Of a stretch of DNA of 19,502 bases, positions 6,718-17,182 are shown in pieces (the stretch's first letter is position 1; every line of letters begins with the position of its first letter). The translations under genes and the position numbers were made by a program. The notes beneath the pieces are model-generated. The model searched no databases. It was not told where the DNA came from and was given only the letters and a program-made list of their open reading frames with translations. This DNA is from Candidatus Sulfopaludibacter sp. SbA3. GTDB taxonomy: Bacteria; Acidobacteriota; Terriglobia; 20CM-2-55-15. The DNA lies in assembly GCA_945861845.1 (NCBI GenBank), contig CAMAWS010000003.1, positions 1-19,502 on the forward strand, written 5' to 3'.

Positions 6718-7779
6718 TTACTTGAATCTATCCCATTGCCGTTCGGTCGCAACCGCCAGCAGTACAACCTGCGAATAGCTGCGAATGCCTTCGTCGACGT
6801 TGTTGGCCTTGAGATACCAGTCAAGAACGACAGCCTGCATATTGCTCACCCACTGAACCTGACCGGACCGCCTCCGGTCTGCGATGCGCTGCAAATCCAG
6901 ACGTGGGCCGTCGTCAATCAAGGTATCGGCCTCGCGATTTCGCAGGTAGAACCACAAATGGAGCCAGCCGCTGTATTGGAGCCGCGTGTCGTCGGAGGCC
7001 AGTGTTGCAAGGACGGCAACGAAGTTAGCATCGCCTTCATTAGGATAGCCCCGCACGTGGGCAAGCTCGTGCGCGATAACGAAGGGACGCTCCATTTCGA
7101 GCAGGCGGCTATTAATGATCGGCTCATGACCGAAGGGATTGAACAGTCCGTCAATGCCGGCCATTTGAAACCAGGCATTCGCCAACAGCGAGGTTTTCAC
7201 CTTCCGCGCAGCAGGCCAACCCGAACCATCGATTATCTCGACAACCCGGCCGACCCTGTCGGCGGCCGTGGATCGGAGCTGCTGGTCATCGTATGTAACA
7301 TTCTCCAGCTCCCGATAAAGCCGGTTAAGTTCTCCGGCTGCCCTGGTTCTGAACGCTTCAACCCTGGTCTCGGCGATGCCTGACACTTCAGCATTCAACC
7401 TGGCCGACAGTGCCGGCCGATGGTAGTTCAGGCCCCATGACCAGAAGAAAGCCAGATAGGCGGCAGCCCCCACGCCGGCAAGTAAACGATATTTTCGATG
7501 GTAAACCGCCCAGCCGGTGAAGGGGATGCCGAGGGCCAGCACGATGTCCAGCCACGCAAAGGGAACCGTGTTTGCCAGAAGACCAAAGCTATAAGAGATG
7601 ATCGGAAAGACGCCGTGGGCGTACCAGTTCTCGACCAAGCCCGGCGGGAAGATACCGGCCCACGAGAATATGAAAGTTAGAAGTGCCAGCAGAACCAGAA
7701 CCGGCGCAAGGCCCCCGTTCCTGACGGTTGTCAGCATGTCACGAATTCTCAATTTCTCCTTGACCGTGTAAGAGACCAT
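6718..7779 (-). CDS. DUF3810 integral membrane metallopeptidase-like protein
   Basis: A 353-residue protein with an N-terminal membrane part and a cytoplasmic or periplasmic zincin-like part. Hydrophobic segments lie at about 23-42, 57-70, 74-92 and 99-116. The C-terminal half carries 'ERPFVIAHELAHVRGYPNEGDANFVA', with a complete HELAH zinc motif at 237-241 and a downstream acidic candidate ligand at E248/D250. This is the signature of DUF3810 (PF12725), a family with an HExxH site whose substrate is not known. The C-terminal residues after about 300 look like a normal helical end. Start choice is uncertain: the ATG at 7779 is used here, and another ATG at 7737 leaves the first membrane segment intact; neither has a well-spaced Shine-Dalgarno. 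It is divergent from the M23 gene, with 124 bp between them. Confidence 0.85.
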   Translation of the reverse strand: MVSYTVKEKLRIRDMLTTVRNGGLAPVLVLLALLTFIFSWAGIFPPGLVENWYAHGVFPIISYSFGLLANTVPFAWLDIVLALGIPFTGWAVYHRKYRLLAGVGAAAYLAFFWSWGLNYHRPALSARLNAEVSGIAETRVEAFRTRAAGELNRLYRELENVTYDDQQLRSTAADRVGRVVEIIDGSGWPAARKVKTSLLANAWFQMAGIDGLFNPFGHEPIINSRLLEMERPFVIAHELAHVRGYPNEGDANFVAVLATLASDDTRLQYSGWLHLWFYLRNREADTLIDDGPRLDLQRIADRRRSGQVQWVSNMQAVVLDWYLKANNVDEGIRSYSQVVLLAVATERQWDRFK

Positions 7780-7903
7780 TTGCTACGCTTTGCGGCTCAT
7801 AGATCAAACGATTTTTGCCATCAAGTCCTTCAACATCAAATAAATACTGGTTACGCCAAAAGGACTTTGGCCCTCTCGGGAAACTCACTATAAGGAGTGA
7901 CCA

Positions 7904-8806
7904 ATGGCCAAGCGGTTTTACACTTTCATTATTGTCCCAAACGCCAGTTCGCAGCTTCACAAACTCCGCGTGCCGGCGCCTGTGATTTATGTTCTATCCG
8001 CCATAGGTCTTATCTCATTTTTTGTAGTAGTGGCCCTCGGTTTTACTTACGCGAGAATGGCGTTCACGGTAGCGGACTATACTCAGATCCAGACCGAGAA
8101 CACCCAACTTAAGGTCGAAAAAAGAAACCTGGAAGTTTCCACCGCCAAGCTCACCTCGAAAATCACGGACCTTGAGGCCCTTTCCGACAAACTCATCAAT
8201 CTGTTAGGAAACGACACGTGGACCACGCGATTCGGCAAACTGAACACGCCGGCGGTTGGCGGCTCCAATATCGACTATTCGACAGCCGATCTGCTTGGTC
8301 TCTCAAGTCCCAAGGCCAACGTCGGATTGCTCAAGAACCGAACGGCCGAACTCGAAAGTGATCTCAAACTGCTCGAACAAGTGGCTGTGCGCAGGGATGG
8401 CATTATTCGCGCGACGCCAACCATCTGGCCGGTAACCGGCCGCATCTCGAGCCATTACGGCAATCGCATGGACCCGTTTACCGGGGACAACGAACTTCAC
8501 ATGGGTGTGGATATCGCCAGCCTTTACGGCACGGTAGTGCATTCCCCGGCGGATGGAATCGTTATTTACGCCCAGCGAATGGCGGCATATGGCAACCTTG
8601 TAATCCTCGATCACGGCAATGGCCTGACCACCCGACTTGGTCACCTGGCGCGATTTGCCGTACGGTCGGGACAGAAGATTCACAAGGGCGACATTATTGG
8701 CCACGTCGGAACGACTGGACGAAGTACCGCTCCCCATCTCCACTACGAAGTGCGGTTCAATGACCGCCCCGTGAATCCCAGGACCTACCTGCCCCGAGGG
8801 GACTAA
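7904..8806 (+). CDS. M23 family metallopeptidase with N-terminal membrane anchor
   Basis: A 300-residue cell-wall endopeptidase. A basic cytoplasmic start is followed by one transmembrane helix (about 26-50), a coiled coil (about 58-105, '[20 protein letters not shown]'), a second short coil (about 142-162) and the M23 domain at about 170-298. The lysostaphin-type zinc site is complete: H199 and D203 in 'HMGVD', and H278/H280 in 'PHLHYEV'; the 'GNRMDPFTG' and '[16 protein letters not shown]' strings are typical. It is therefore expected to cut peptide cross-links of peptidoglycan in the periplasm, anchored in the inner membrane. The start is firm: AAGGAG lies 7-8 nt before the ATG. secA follows on the same strand after 50 bp, so co-transcription is possible. 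Confidence 0.93.
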   Translation: MAKRFYTFIIVPNASSQLHKLRVPAPVIYVLSAIGLISFFVVVALGFTYARMAFTVADYTQIQTENTQLKVEKRNLEVSTAKLTSKITDLEALSDKLINLLGNDTWTTRFGKLNTPAVGGSNIDYSTADLLGLSSPKANVGLLKNRTAELESDLKLLEQVAVRRDGIIRATPTIWPVTGRISSHYGNRMDPFTGDNELHMGVDIASLYGTVVHSPADGIVIYAQRMAAYGNLVILDHGNGLTTRLGHLARFAVRSGQKIHKGDIIGHVGTTGRSTAPHLHYEVRFNDRPVNPRTYLPRGD

Positions 8807-8856
8807 CCCGTAACTGCTGCCGTGGCGCCGCCTCCGGGGGCGTGTTAAACTTCTTC

Positions 8857-11516
<2,660 letters not shown>

Positions 11517-11520
<4 letters not shown>

Positions 11521-12983
11521 ACGACAAGAAGATAACCGGAGACGCATATACCTTCGACGACGTGCTGATCACGCCTCTCAAGTCGGAAGTCCTGCCCACC
11601 CAGGTTCAGACACAAACAAGACTGACGAATCAAATAGAGCTGAATATACCGGTCGTCAGCGCGGCAATGGATACCGTCACCGAGTCAAGGCTTGCCATCG
11701 CGCTTGCGCAGCAGGGCGGCATCGGCATCATGCACAAGAACATGTCGATCGAGAAGCAGGGAGCTGAAGTCGACAAGGTGAAGCGATCGGAAAGCGGCAT
11801 GATCGTGGATCCCATTACGATGTCTCCGAACGACAAGATCGAAGACGCCGTGAAACTGATGTCTCATTACAAGATCTCGGGTGTGCCGATCACCGAAAAC
11901 GGCCGGCTCGTCGGGATTCTGACGAACCGCGACCTGCGGTTCGAAACGCGATTTCATATGCCTATCCGCGAGGTCATGACGAAGGACGATCTCGTCACCG
12001 TTCCGGTTGGAACAACACTTGAGGAAGCCCAGCGGATCCTGCATCACCATCGCATCGAAAAACTCCTTGTCGTGGACAAGGACCAGCAGTTGAAGGGCCT
12101 CATCACCGTCAAAGACATCATGAAGAAGATCCGTTACCCGATGGCGGCCAAGGACGCCCAGGGACGCCTGCGCGTCGGCGCGGCGATTGGAGCCACGGGC
12201 GACTACCTCGAAAGGGCCGCCGAGTTGATTCGCTCAAAAACGGACGTGATCGTCATCGACACTGCGCATGGTCACTCCGGCCGGGTGCTGGAAGCGGTCC
12301 GGGAAGTAAAACGCCGTTTCCCTGAACTCCAGTTGATCGCGGGCAATATCGCCACCGAGGAAGCGGCGCGCGACCTCATCTCCGCCGGCGTGGACGCTGT
12401 AAAAGTCGGAATGGGCCCGGGCTCGATCTGCACGACCCGCGTTGTCAGCGGCGTCGGCATGCCCCAGATAACCGCCATCCTCAATTGCGCGCGCGCCACT
12501 CGCGATGCAAAAATTCCGCTGATTGCCGATGGCGGAATCAAGTTCTCGGGCGATATTACGAAGGCACTGGCAGCGGGCGCGGACTGCGTGATGATCGGTT
12601 CCCTGTTCGCAGGTACCGATGAAAGCCCCGGTGAAACAATCCTGTACCAGGGCCGGACGTTCAAGTCCTACCGCGGAATGGGATCGCTCGGCGCCATGCA
12701 GGAAGGAAGCCGCGACCGCTACGGCCAGGATCAGGAGGCGCCAGGGAAACTGGTCCCTGAAGGAATCGAAGGCCGCGTGGCGTACAAGGGACCGATCGCC
12801 TCAATGGTCACCCAGCTTGTCGGCGGGCTCAGGGCCGGAATGGGTTACTGCGGCGTCCTCACGATAGAAGAACTGCAGGACAAGACGCAGTTCGTCAAGA
12901 TTACCGATGCCTCGCTCCGAGAAAGCCACGTTCACGACGTGTTCATCACCAAGGAAGCCCCGAACTACCAGTTGGACGAGTAG
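11517..12983 (+). CDS. guaB: Inosine-5'-monophosphate dehydrogenase
   Basis: This enzyme makes xanthosine monophosphate from IMP with NAD, the committed step to guanine nucleotides. From the TTG at 11517 the protein is 488 residues, the standard length, starting (M)[16 protein letters not shown]. The catalytic loop 'GPGSICTTR' places Cys at 305 and the flap 'RYGQ' at 401-404, both at the usual positions. Two CBS domains occupy about 95-205 ('[14 protein letters not shown]', '[12 protein letters not shown]'), and '[12 protein letters not shown]' and '[13 protein letters not shown]' form the phosphate site. The TTG overlaps the secA stop (TTGA) and has GGGGTGA just upstream. An in-frame ATG at 11499, inside secA, is the alternative start and has a weaker ribosome-binding site. 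The secA-guaB order suggests co-transcription. Confidence 0.95.
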
Positions 12984-13031
12984 GGGTTCCAGCGGGCCTG
13001 AAAGGATGAGCCGCTAAAGAGGAAAGCTCTT

Positions 13032-13268
13032 ATGGCAACCATCTCGAAAGAAAGACAACACGCCCACGAGCTACTCAAACGGCTCGATGCTTCCCAGCTT
13101 CCTACCGCTGTCCGGTTCCTGGAGTTCATGTTGCTCGATCCGCTGGCTCGGGCTCTCGCGACCGCTCCGGTAGATGAAGGGAGTGAACGTGCCGAAGTGG
13201 GAAGAGACGAGGAACGCTTCACGAGTGGGACGTGCATAGAGATGGGCGTTGTAGGGCAAAGCCATTAG
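13032..13268 (+). pseudogene. Antitoxin-like small protein with replaced or frameshifted C-terminus
   Basis: The first ~48 of 78 residues, 'MATISKERQHAHELLKRLDA...FLEFMLLDPLARALATAPVD', match a widespread small-protein type found beside RelE/ParE-like or PIN toxins, in which 'DP.ARA.A.APVDDE' is followed by an acidic helix and 'H.EV...FG'. Here, after 'APVDE' (about 13178), the reading becomes 'GSERAEVGRDEERFTSGTCIEMGVVGQSH', which does not look like the family. No toxin gene follows; instead the TAG stop lies within the CATTAGGCGAC repeat that borders the next gene. I therefore think the 3' half was replaced or frameshifted. A Shine-Dalgarno (AGAGG) precedes the ATG, inside a small AAGAG-gaaag-CTCTT hairpin. 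It could also be an intact divergent protein. Confidence 0.5.
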
Positions 13269-13273
13269 GCGAC
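13263..13273 (+). repeat. Left 11-bp inverted repeat flanking the GIY-YIG gene
   Basis: CATTAGGCGAC, the exact reverse complement of GTCGCCTAATG at 14003-14013. The pair brackets the T5orf172/GIY-YIG gene with about 40 bp on the left and 5 bp on the right. The TTAGGC core resembles the R' end of integron attC sites, but lacks the canonical G before TT. Confidence 0.55.
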
Positions 13274-13314
13274 TGACACTTTCACATGTATCGGGAATCC
13301 TCCGGAATAAAGCC

Positions 13315-13998
13315 ATGACCATTCCATTCGAACCGACACGTTCCTACGTCTACAAGGCCGCGCGATATGAACTGCTACCGCGGATAGCGGAGATAGCCCG
13401 CGACTTCGGGGACGAGCCGTTCCTCCTCCGCGAGATTTCCAAGCGATTGCTTGCGGAGACTTACACACCGGAACAATTGGAAATTCGCATCAAGAAGGCA
13501 GAGTCGGACCGGACGGAGAAGATGAGCGCAATCTTCGGGTTCTACATCCCATTTCTTGCCGAGAACCTGCGTGTTTTCGAAAACCTCGGCGGTGGGAAAT
13601 TCAGGAACATCTCGATCGACGAGGAGCTGGCGGAAGCGGATGCCGTTGCCACCGACGTCGAATCGAACGATCCGGGCATCATCTACGCCTATTCCTTCCC
13701 CTCCATAAAGAAGAATGACGGCAGATTCCCTATCAAGGTCGGATTGACCACGACCGGCGATGCCAATGCTAGAGTCACGCAGCAGTGCAAACAGACTTGC
13801 TGTTTCGAGTACCCCATCGTTCTCAAAACATGGGAAGTTCTGCGGGTTGCTTCCGTTGAGGATGCAATCCATTCAACGCTGGAAGCACGAGGTTCAAAGC
13901 GCCAGGCACCTGGAACCGAGTGGTTCGACACGACACTCGAAGAGATCGATACCATCGTGAAGTTCGTTCAGCCGGCGGCACGGGCCACCTCTCTTTGA
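13315..13998 (+). CDS. GIY-YIG nuclease family protein (T5orf172/MUG113-like C-terminus)
   Basis: A 227-residue protein in two parts. The C-terminal part (about 119-215) follows the T5orf172 variant of the GIY-YIG fold: 'GIIYAYSFPS' (first strand, Y124, Y126), 'IKVGLTTTGDANARVTQQ' (KVG strand, then R153 at the catalytic-Arg position), 'YPIVLKTWEV', 'VEDAIHSTLEARG' (E182, H185) and 'EWFDTTLEEI'. The key positions of this subgroup are present, so nuclease activity is possible. The N-terminal ~110 residues ('YKAARYELLPRIAEIARDFG', 'FLLREISKRLL', 'FYIPFLAENLRVFENLGGGKFR') look helical and winged-helix-like but are not a domain I recognise. Such proteins occur in phages and accessory regions. The ribosome-binding site is weak (CCGGAATAAAG). 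The gene is bordered by an 11-bp inverted repeat. Confidence 0.75.
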   Translation: MTIPFEPTRSYVYKAARYELLPRIAEIARDFGDEPFLLREISKRLLAETYTPEQLEIRIKKAESDRTEKMSAIFGFYIPFLAENLRVFENLGGGKFRNISIDEELAEADAVATDVESNDPGIIYAYSFPSIKKNDGRFPIKVGLTTTGDANARVTQQCKQTCCFEYPIVLKTWEVLRVASVEDAIHSTLEARGSKRQAPGTEWFDTTLEEIDTIVKFVQPAARATSL

Positions 13999-14002
13999 AA
14001 CC

Positions 14003-14025
14003 GTCGCCTAATGCTGGCGTTAGGC
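14003..14025 (+). repeat. Right 11-bp repeat plus GCCTAA/TTAGGC hairpin
   Basis: GTCGCCTAATG (14003-14013) is the inverted partner of 13263-13273. It overlaps a small hairpin, GCCTAA (14006-14011) and TTAGGC (14020-14025) around an 8-nt loop. GCCTAAT and GTTAGGC resemble the outer R'' and R' boxes of an integron attC site, but the whole is only 20 bp, far below the usual attC length. Confidence 0.5.
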
Positions 14026-14062
14026 AGTTGTTCCAAACTGGAAAGAGCCATATGCTGAGGGC

Positions 14063-14323
14063 ATGCCCGAACTCTCCAGATTCTTCGGAATCGTCGTCGG
14101 CATCTTCTACAGAGAGCATGGTCGTCCGCACTTCCACGCGGTATACGGAGAGTTTGAGGCGGTCATTGATATCGAGTCAGGTAACGTAATATCGGGTGAG
14201 CTACCGAAACGGGCATTGAACCTGGTGTCTGAGTGGCGAGATTCGCATATAGGAGAACTAAAAGAGGACTGGGAACTCGCACGGCAACAGAAAGCCCTGA
14301 AGAAGATTCCGCCTTTGGAGTAA
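14063..14323 (+). CDS. DUF4160 domain-containing protein
   Basis: An 86-residue protein of the DUF4160 family (PF13711). The recognisable pattern is 'MPELSRFFGIVVGIFYREHG' running into 'RPHFHAVYGEFEAVIDIESG', with the conserved PHFHA.YG string, then 'LPKRALNLVSEWRDSHIGEL' and a helical basic C-terminus. GAGG lies about 4 nt before the ATG. The next gene, a DUF2442 protein, begins 7 bp after its stop. DUF4160 and DUF2442 genes are often found together as a two-gene module suspected to be toxin-antitoxin-like; no activity can be claimed from sequence. It is full length for its family. Confidence 0.88.
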   Translation: MPELSRFFGIVVGIFYREHGRPHFHAVYGEFEAVIDIESGNVISGELPKRALNLVSEWRDSHIGELKEDWELARQQKALKKIPPLE

Positions 14324-14330
14324 GTGAGCT

Positions 14331-14576
14331 ATGAAGTATCACGTTGTCGCAGCAAAATACGTTTCCGGTTACGTAATCCGTCTGAAGTTTCGCGATGGAA
14401 CCGCGGGTGAAATCGATCTGTCTACGGAACTGAATGGGCCTGTGTTCGAGCCCCTCCGCGATTTCAAAACATTCAAGCAATTCACCGTGCATCCGGAATT
14501 TCATACATTGGTTTGGCCCAATGGCGCGGATATCGCTCCTGAGTTTCTTTACCAGAACCTACGAGTCACTGCCTGA
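14331..14576 (+). CDS. DUF2442 domain-containing protein
   Basis: An 81-residue DUF2442 (PF10387) protein. It shows the typical order: 'VVAAKYVSGYVIRLKFRDGT' (first strands), 'GEIDLSTEL', 'PVFEPLRDFKTFKQFTVHPE', and the hallmark ending 'HTLVWPNGADIAPEFLYQNL'. GGAG and GTGAG lie within 16 nt of the ATG at 14331. It forms a tight pair with the DUF4160 gene upstream and is almost certainly on the same transcript. Its function is unknown. Its stop codon lies in the GCCTGAC sequence that opens the attC-like hairpin downstream, a layout seen for the last codons of integron cassette genes. Confidence 0.9.
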   Translation: MKYHVVAAKYVSGYVIRLKFRDGTAGEIDLSTELNGPVFEPLRDFKTFKQFTVHPEFHTLVWPNGADIAPEFLYQNLRVTA

Positions 14577-14630
14577 CCCGCCGCTGCAGCCGACCGCTGA
14601 AAAGCACGGCCGCTCAGCCGCAGGCCGATG
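14571..14630 (+). repeat. attC-like imperfect hairpin after the DUF2442 gene
   Basis: It begins GCCTGAC, which includes the DUF2442 stop codon. An imperfect inverted repeat follows: CTGCAGCCGACCG at 14584-14596 against the complement of about 14607-14623, around GCTGAAAAGCA. The length, near 60 bp, and the bulged stem recall folded attC sites, but a clean closing GTTRRRY box is missing (GCCGATGGTC stands there). It may instead be a convergent terminator for the flanking genes. Confidence 0.35.
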
Positions 14631-14673
14631 GTCGAATAATGGTGAGCGGGAACTCTTACCGCCTGTCAGCGTC

Positions 14674-15153
14674 CTAGGATTTCGAATTCTCCGCAACTGC
14701 AGCTGCTGGAAGCAGACCGCCAAGGGCCCAACCGATGGCTCCGACAATCGCGCCGATCACACAATTGGCAATCAGCGTAACGGTTCGCGCCGTCATTGCG
14801 GCGCCAAGGCCTACAGCCGCCGGTTGGTTTAGTGCTTCCGGAAAGTTGAAGAAAGTGTTTGCGCCTGCCAGATAGGAAACAGCCGTTCCAAGGAAGATCA
14901 GAATCTGTGAGGCGAGGACAGCCAGGACCACTGCGGCCATGGAGCCGCCGACACCATAGCCTTGATATCTGCGGCCAACAGCTCCCCAGAAAAGGCCGAC
15001 GTGAATCTGCAGAATCACCATCGAAAACAAGCGGTTCGAAAGATCGTAGGATTCTTTCGTGACGCCCATTCCAGCGCCCATGGCGAGCCGCGCAAGGAAG
15101 AAGACCACAAAAAGAACGATGGGCAAGCGAGCAAAGTTGAGTTTCTCTTTCAC
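14674..15153 (-). CDS. Small integral membrane protein, unknown
   Basis: I do not recognise the family. The 159-residue product has four likely transmembrane segments: about 10-28 ('LPIVLFVVFFLARLAMGAG'), 43-60 ('LFSMVILQIHVGLFWGAVG'), 72-94 ('MAAVVLAVLASQILIFLGTAV') and 120-150 ('TARTVTLIANCVIGAIVGAI'). There are no catalytic motifs, and the C-terminal dozen residues are soluble. The start is a GTG at 15153 with a strong AGGAGG Shine-Dalgarno about 6 nt upstream; the next in-frame ATG would remove the first helix. It is the last gene of a same-strand run with the M1-like and beta-propeller genes, 50 bp after the former, which suggests an envelope role alongside those exported proteins. Confidence 0.7.
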   Translation of the reverse strand: MKEKLNFARLPIVLFVVFFLARLAMGAGMGVTKESYDLSNRLFSMVILQIHVGLFWGAVGRRYQGYGVGGSMAAVVLAVLASQILIFLGTAVSYLAGANTFFNFPEALNQPAAVGLGAAMTARTVTLIANCVIGAIVGAIGWALGGLLPAAAVAENSKS

Positions 15154-15203
15154 TGGAGCCTCCTGAGTGCGATTGCTCTATTCGCGCTCCGCCTGTCCCG
15201 GAA

Positions 15204-17165
15204 TTATCCGATCGTGGGGCGGCCGGAGCGCCGGAACGGTTCGGCCAGATACTTCTGGGCATCGGCCTGGGCGCCGTAGGAATCGTCGCCGGTATTGACT
15301 GCCTTTTGATACTCGGTAACCGCGCGTTCGCGCTGGCCTCGGATATCGAAAATCTTACCGAGATTCACATAGGCCCAGACTTCAATCCATGCGGGTTTCA
15401 GGTCGCCATTGAGCGAGTCCCTGAAGATATTCGCGGCGGCCTGGAGGTTGCCTAGTTCAAACAGCGCTTCGCCCATGCGGAACAAAGCCAGGGAGTTGTG
15501 TTCGCTGATATCGATGGCGGCCTGGTATTCGTCGATCGCCCGGTTGTATTCGCCGTCCGCTACGAGTTCCTCGCCTCGACTGATATGGACCGACACCCTG
15601 AGGTCCTTCGACATTCGAAGCAGCCGGCCACGCGGGTCGATCACGATGTTTTTCGGCTTCCTCATCGTCGTTACGTCGAAATCGCTGCTTGATCCGGTCA
15701 CGTCGATCCGTGCGTACTCCGGTTCACCGTCGGTTTGAATCTGCAATTCGATGGGCATTTTAAACAGGTCCAGATCCTGCTTTATCTGGCCCATCACCTT
15801 GTAGCCGTCTTTTGTCCGGAAAACCGTAAACTCCTGCTGGAACTCCGGCACACCCGAAGAGTTCAGCCACTGGTCGAAAAAGTACGTCAGGTCTTCATCG
15901 GCAACGGCGCTTGCCATCTTCGTAAAGGCTTCAGTCGACGCAGGCTTCTGCTGGAACTCCTGTACATATTGCGCCAGCAGATCCTTGAATTTTTCCTCGC
16001 CCATCACCCAGCCCAGCATCCGCAAAACGAACGCGCCCTTGTACTCGACAAGCGCGCGATAGTCGGGCGAATCCTTGCCCAGGCCTCCAGCCTGGGTGAC
16101 CGAAGTGTTCCCTTCATAACCCAGAGCTTTCACCAGCGCTTTCTCAATGAGGGTTTGGGCCTCAGCGGGCGCCAGCGCCTTTTCGAAATACAAGAGGCTT
16201 GCGAAGACGGCCATCCCATCGACCAGCCAGGCGTCCCGGCTCGGATCCTGCACGCCGAACTTTAATGGAAACCACTGGTGCGCGACGGTCTTCGCCAGCG
16301 CCGCAACATCGAAGTCGGTCCGCAACTGCGCTTTCGGCAGCAGGACCGCACCGGCAGACCATTGGGACTGCCAATTCGCGCCTTCCACCTCGATGATCTG
16401 CAAAGACGCGGCGGGAGCCGGGCCAAAAGTCTCCTTGTAGAAACTGAACATCTTCGCGGCGGCTTCAGCAATTGGCGTCGCAACGTCGCCGGATGCCGTC
16501 AACGCGTGAACCGTAACTTCAGAGCCCTCGGAGGTCACGGTCTTCGTCGTATATTTGCCCGCGGCAACCGTTCCCCAGTAGGACGGGCCCTTGCTCGACA
16601 ACGGATAAGAAGCGTCGTTCGATGCAGTCAGATCCGTAACGATCGTCCATCCGTCTGGAGCAGTAACCCGCAGTTTCATTTCGGCGGGGTCCTTGTAAAG
16701 GGCGTTGGTCGGAAACCACTTTCCGGTGTAGAGGAGAAACGCGCTGCCTTCCGAGATGTGGCCAACCACGGGATCGCGGCGGTCATCCTCCATATCCAGA
16801 ATTCCGGAGTATTCAATCCGAATGATCGGATCGATCGAGAACTGCACACCGTTGAGATCGATATCCATCGTGGAGTCGAGATCGAACTGGCGAAAACGCG
16901 CGTCTGCGCCGGCAACGGACGCGGCCGTGACACGCAAACGGCGATCGAGGTCGAATACAGCGAAGTTCTTGCGGTCAAGCTGCTTGAAACGGATTTCGGC
17001 TTTGCCCGTGAGCCTGCGTTCCTCCGGAATGATCGTTACGTCAACTGCATATGACTCCACGTCGATCTGGGGGCGATCGTCGTCCTGGGCGGGCCGGGTG
17101 GACTGCGCTCCAAGCGGAGCAGCCAGCGCGATAGGCAAAAGAAGCAAAGCAACAAAGTGTTTCAT
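15204..17165 (-). CDS. Secreted M1 aminopeptidase-like pseudoenzyme with C-terminal TPRs
   Basis: A 653-residue exported protein (numbered from the ATG at 17165). A signal peptide (1-21, ending in LGAQ) leads into an M1-type N-terminal beta domain ('YAVDVTIIPEERRLTGKAEI'), a peptidase-like domain (about 230-440) and TPR-like repeats (about 530-645: 'GEYNRAIDEYQAAIDISEHN', 'LFELGNLQAAANIFRDSLNG', 'QRERAVTEYQKAVN'). The zinc site is broken. Where M1 enzymes have HExxHQWFG there is KTVAHQWFP (292-300), so the first His and catalytic Glu are Lys and Thr; the distal 'WLxEG' is WLVDG, and the GxMEN motif is unrecognisable. 'YKGAFVLRML' is kept. It is probably a non-catalytic scaffold or binding protein. 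An upstream GTG at 17186 overlaps the preceding stop (GTGA) and is the alternative start. Confidence 0.82.
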   Translation of the reverse strand: MKHFVALLLLPIALAAPLGAQSTRPAQDDDRPQIDVESYAVDVTIIPEERRLTGKAEIRFKQLDRKNFAVFDLDRRLRVTAASVAGADARFRQFDLDSTMDIDLNGVQFSIDPIIRIEYSGILDMEDDRRDPVVGHISEGSAFLLYTGKWFPTNALYKDPAEMKLRVTAPDGWTIVTDLTASNDASYPLSSKGPSYWGTVAAGKYTTKTVTSEGSEVTVHALTASGDVATPIAEAAAKMFSFYKETFGPAPAASLQIIEVEGANWQSQWSAGAVLLPKAQLRTDFDVAALAKTVAHQWFPLKFGVQDPSRDAWLVDGMAVFASLLYFEKALAPAEAQTLIEKALVKALGYEGNTSVTQAGGLGKDSPDYRALVEYKGAFVLRMLGWVMGEEKFKDLLAQYVQEFQQKPASTEAFTKMASAVADEDLTYFFDQWLNSSGVPEFQQEFTVFRTKDGYKVMGQIKQDLDLFKMPIELQIQTDGEPEYARIDVTGSSSDFDVTTMRKPKNIVIDPRGRLLRMSKDLRVSVHISRGEELVADGEYNRAIDEYQAAIDISEHNSLALFRMGEALFELGNLQAAANIFRDSLNGDLKPAWIEVWAYVNLGKIFDIRGQRERAVTEYQKAVNTGDDSYGAQADAQKYLAEPFRRSGRPTIG

Positions 17166-17182
17166 AACCTGTTCACTGTTTA

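Noticed and set aside
6736..7383. 215-codon plus-strand open frame opposite the DUF3810 gene
   Set aside because: The DUF3810 product has a clear HELAH motif and membrane segments; this frame has no recognisable features.
7801..7860. TTGCCA with TAAATA as a -35/-10 promoter for the M23 gene
   Set aside because: The spacer would be 20 bp and the best 17-bp alternative has a poor -10; not strong enough to list.
13071..13322. 83-codon minus-strand open frame across the antitoxin-like gene
   Set aside because: No ribosome-binding site was seen, and it overlaps the family-like N-terminus on the plus strand. I could not assign it to any family, so I treat it as a shadow.
13000..14700. A true integron cassette array
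   Set aside because: No integrase, attI or full-length attC with both core boxes is present. Only short TTAGGC/GCCTAA boxes and one degenerate hairpin are seen, so I report cassette-like boundaries only.
15020..15060. GGTTCGAAA string resembling a tRNA T-arm
   Set aside because: It lies within the coding sequence of the small membrane protein, and no acceptor, D or anticodon stems can be formed around it.
16278..17054. 258-codon plus-strand open frame opposite the M1-like gene
   Set aside because: The minus-strand product has a signal peptide, M1-like and TPR sequence; the plus-strand peptide is Arg-rich and featureless, a shadow frame.
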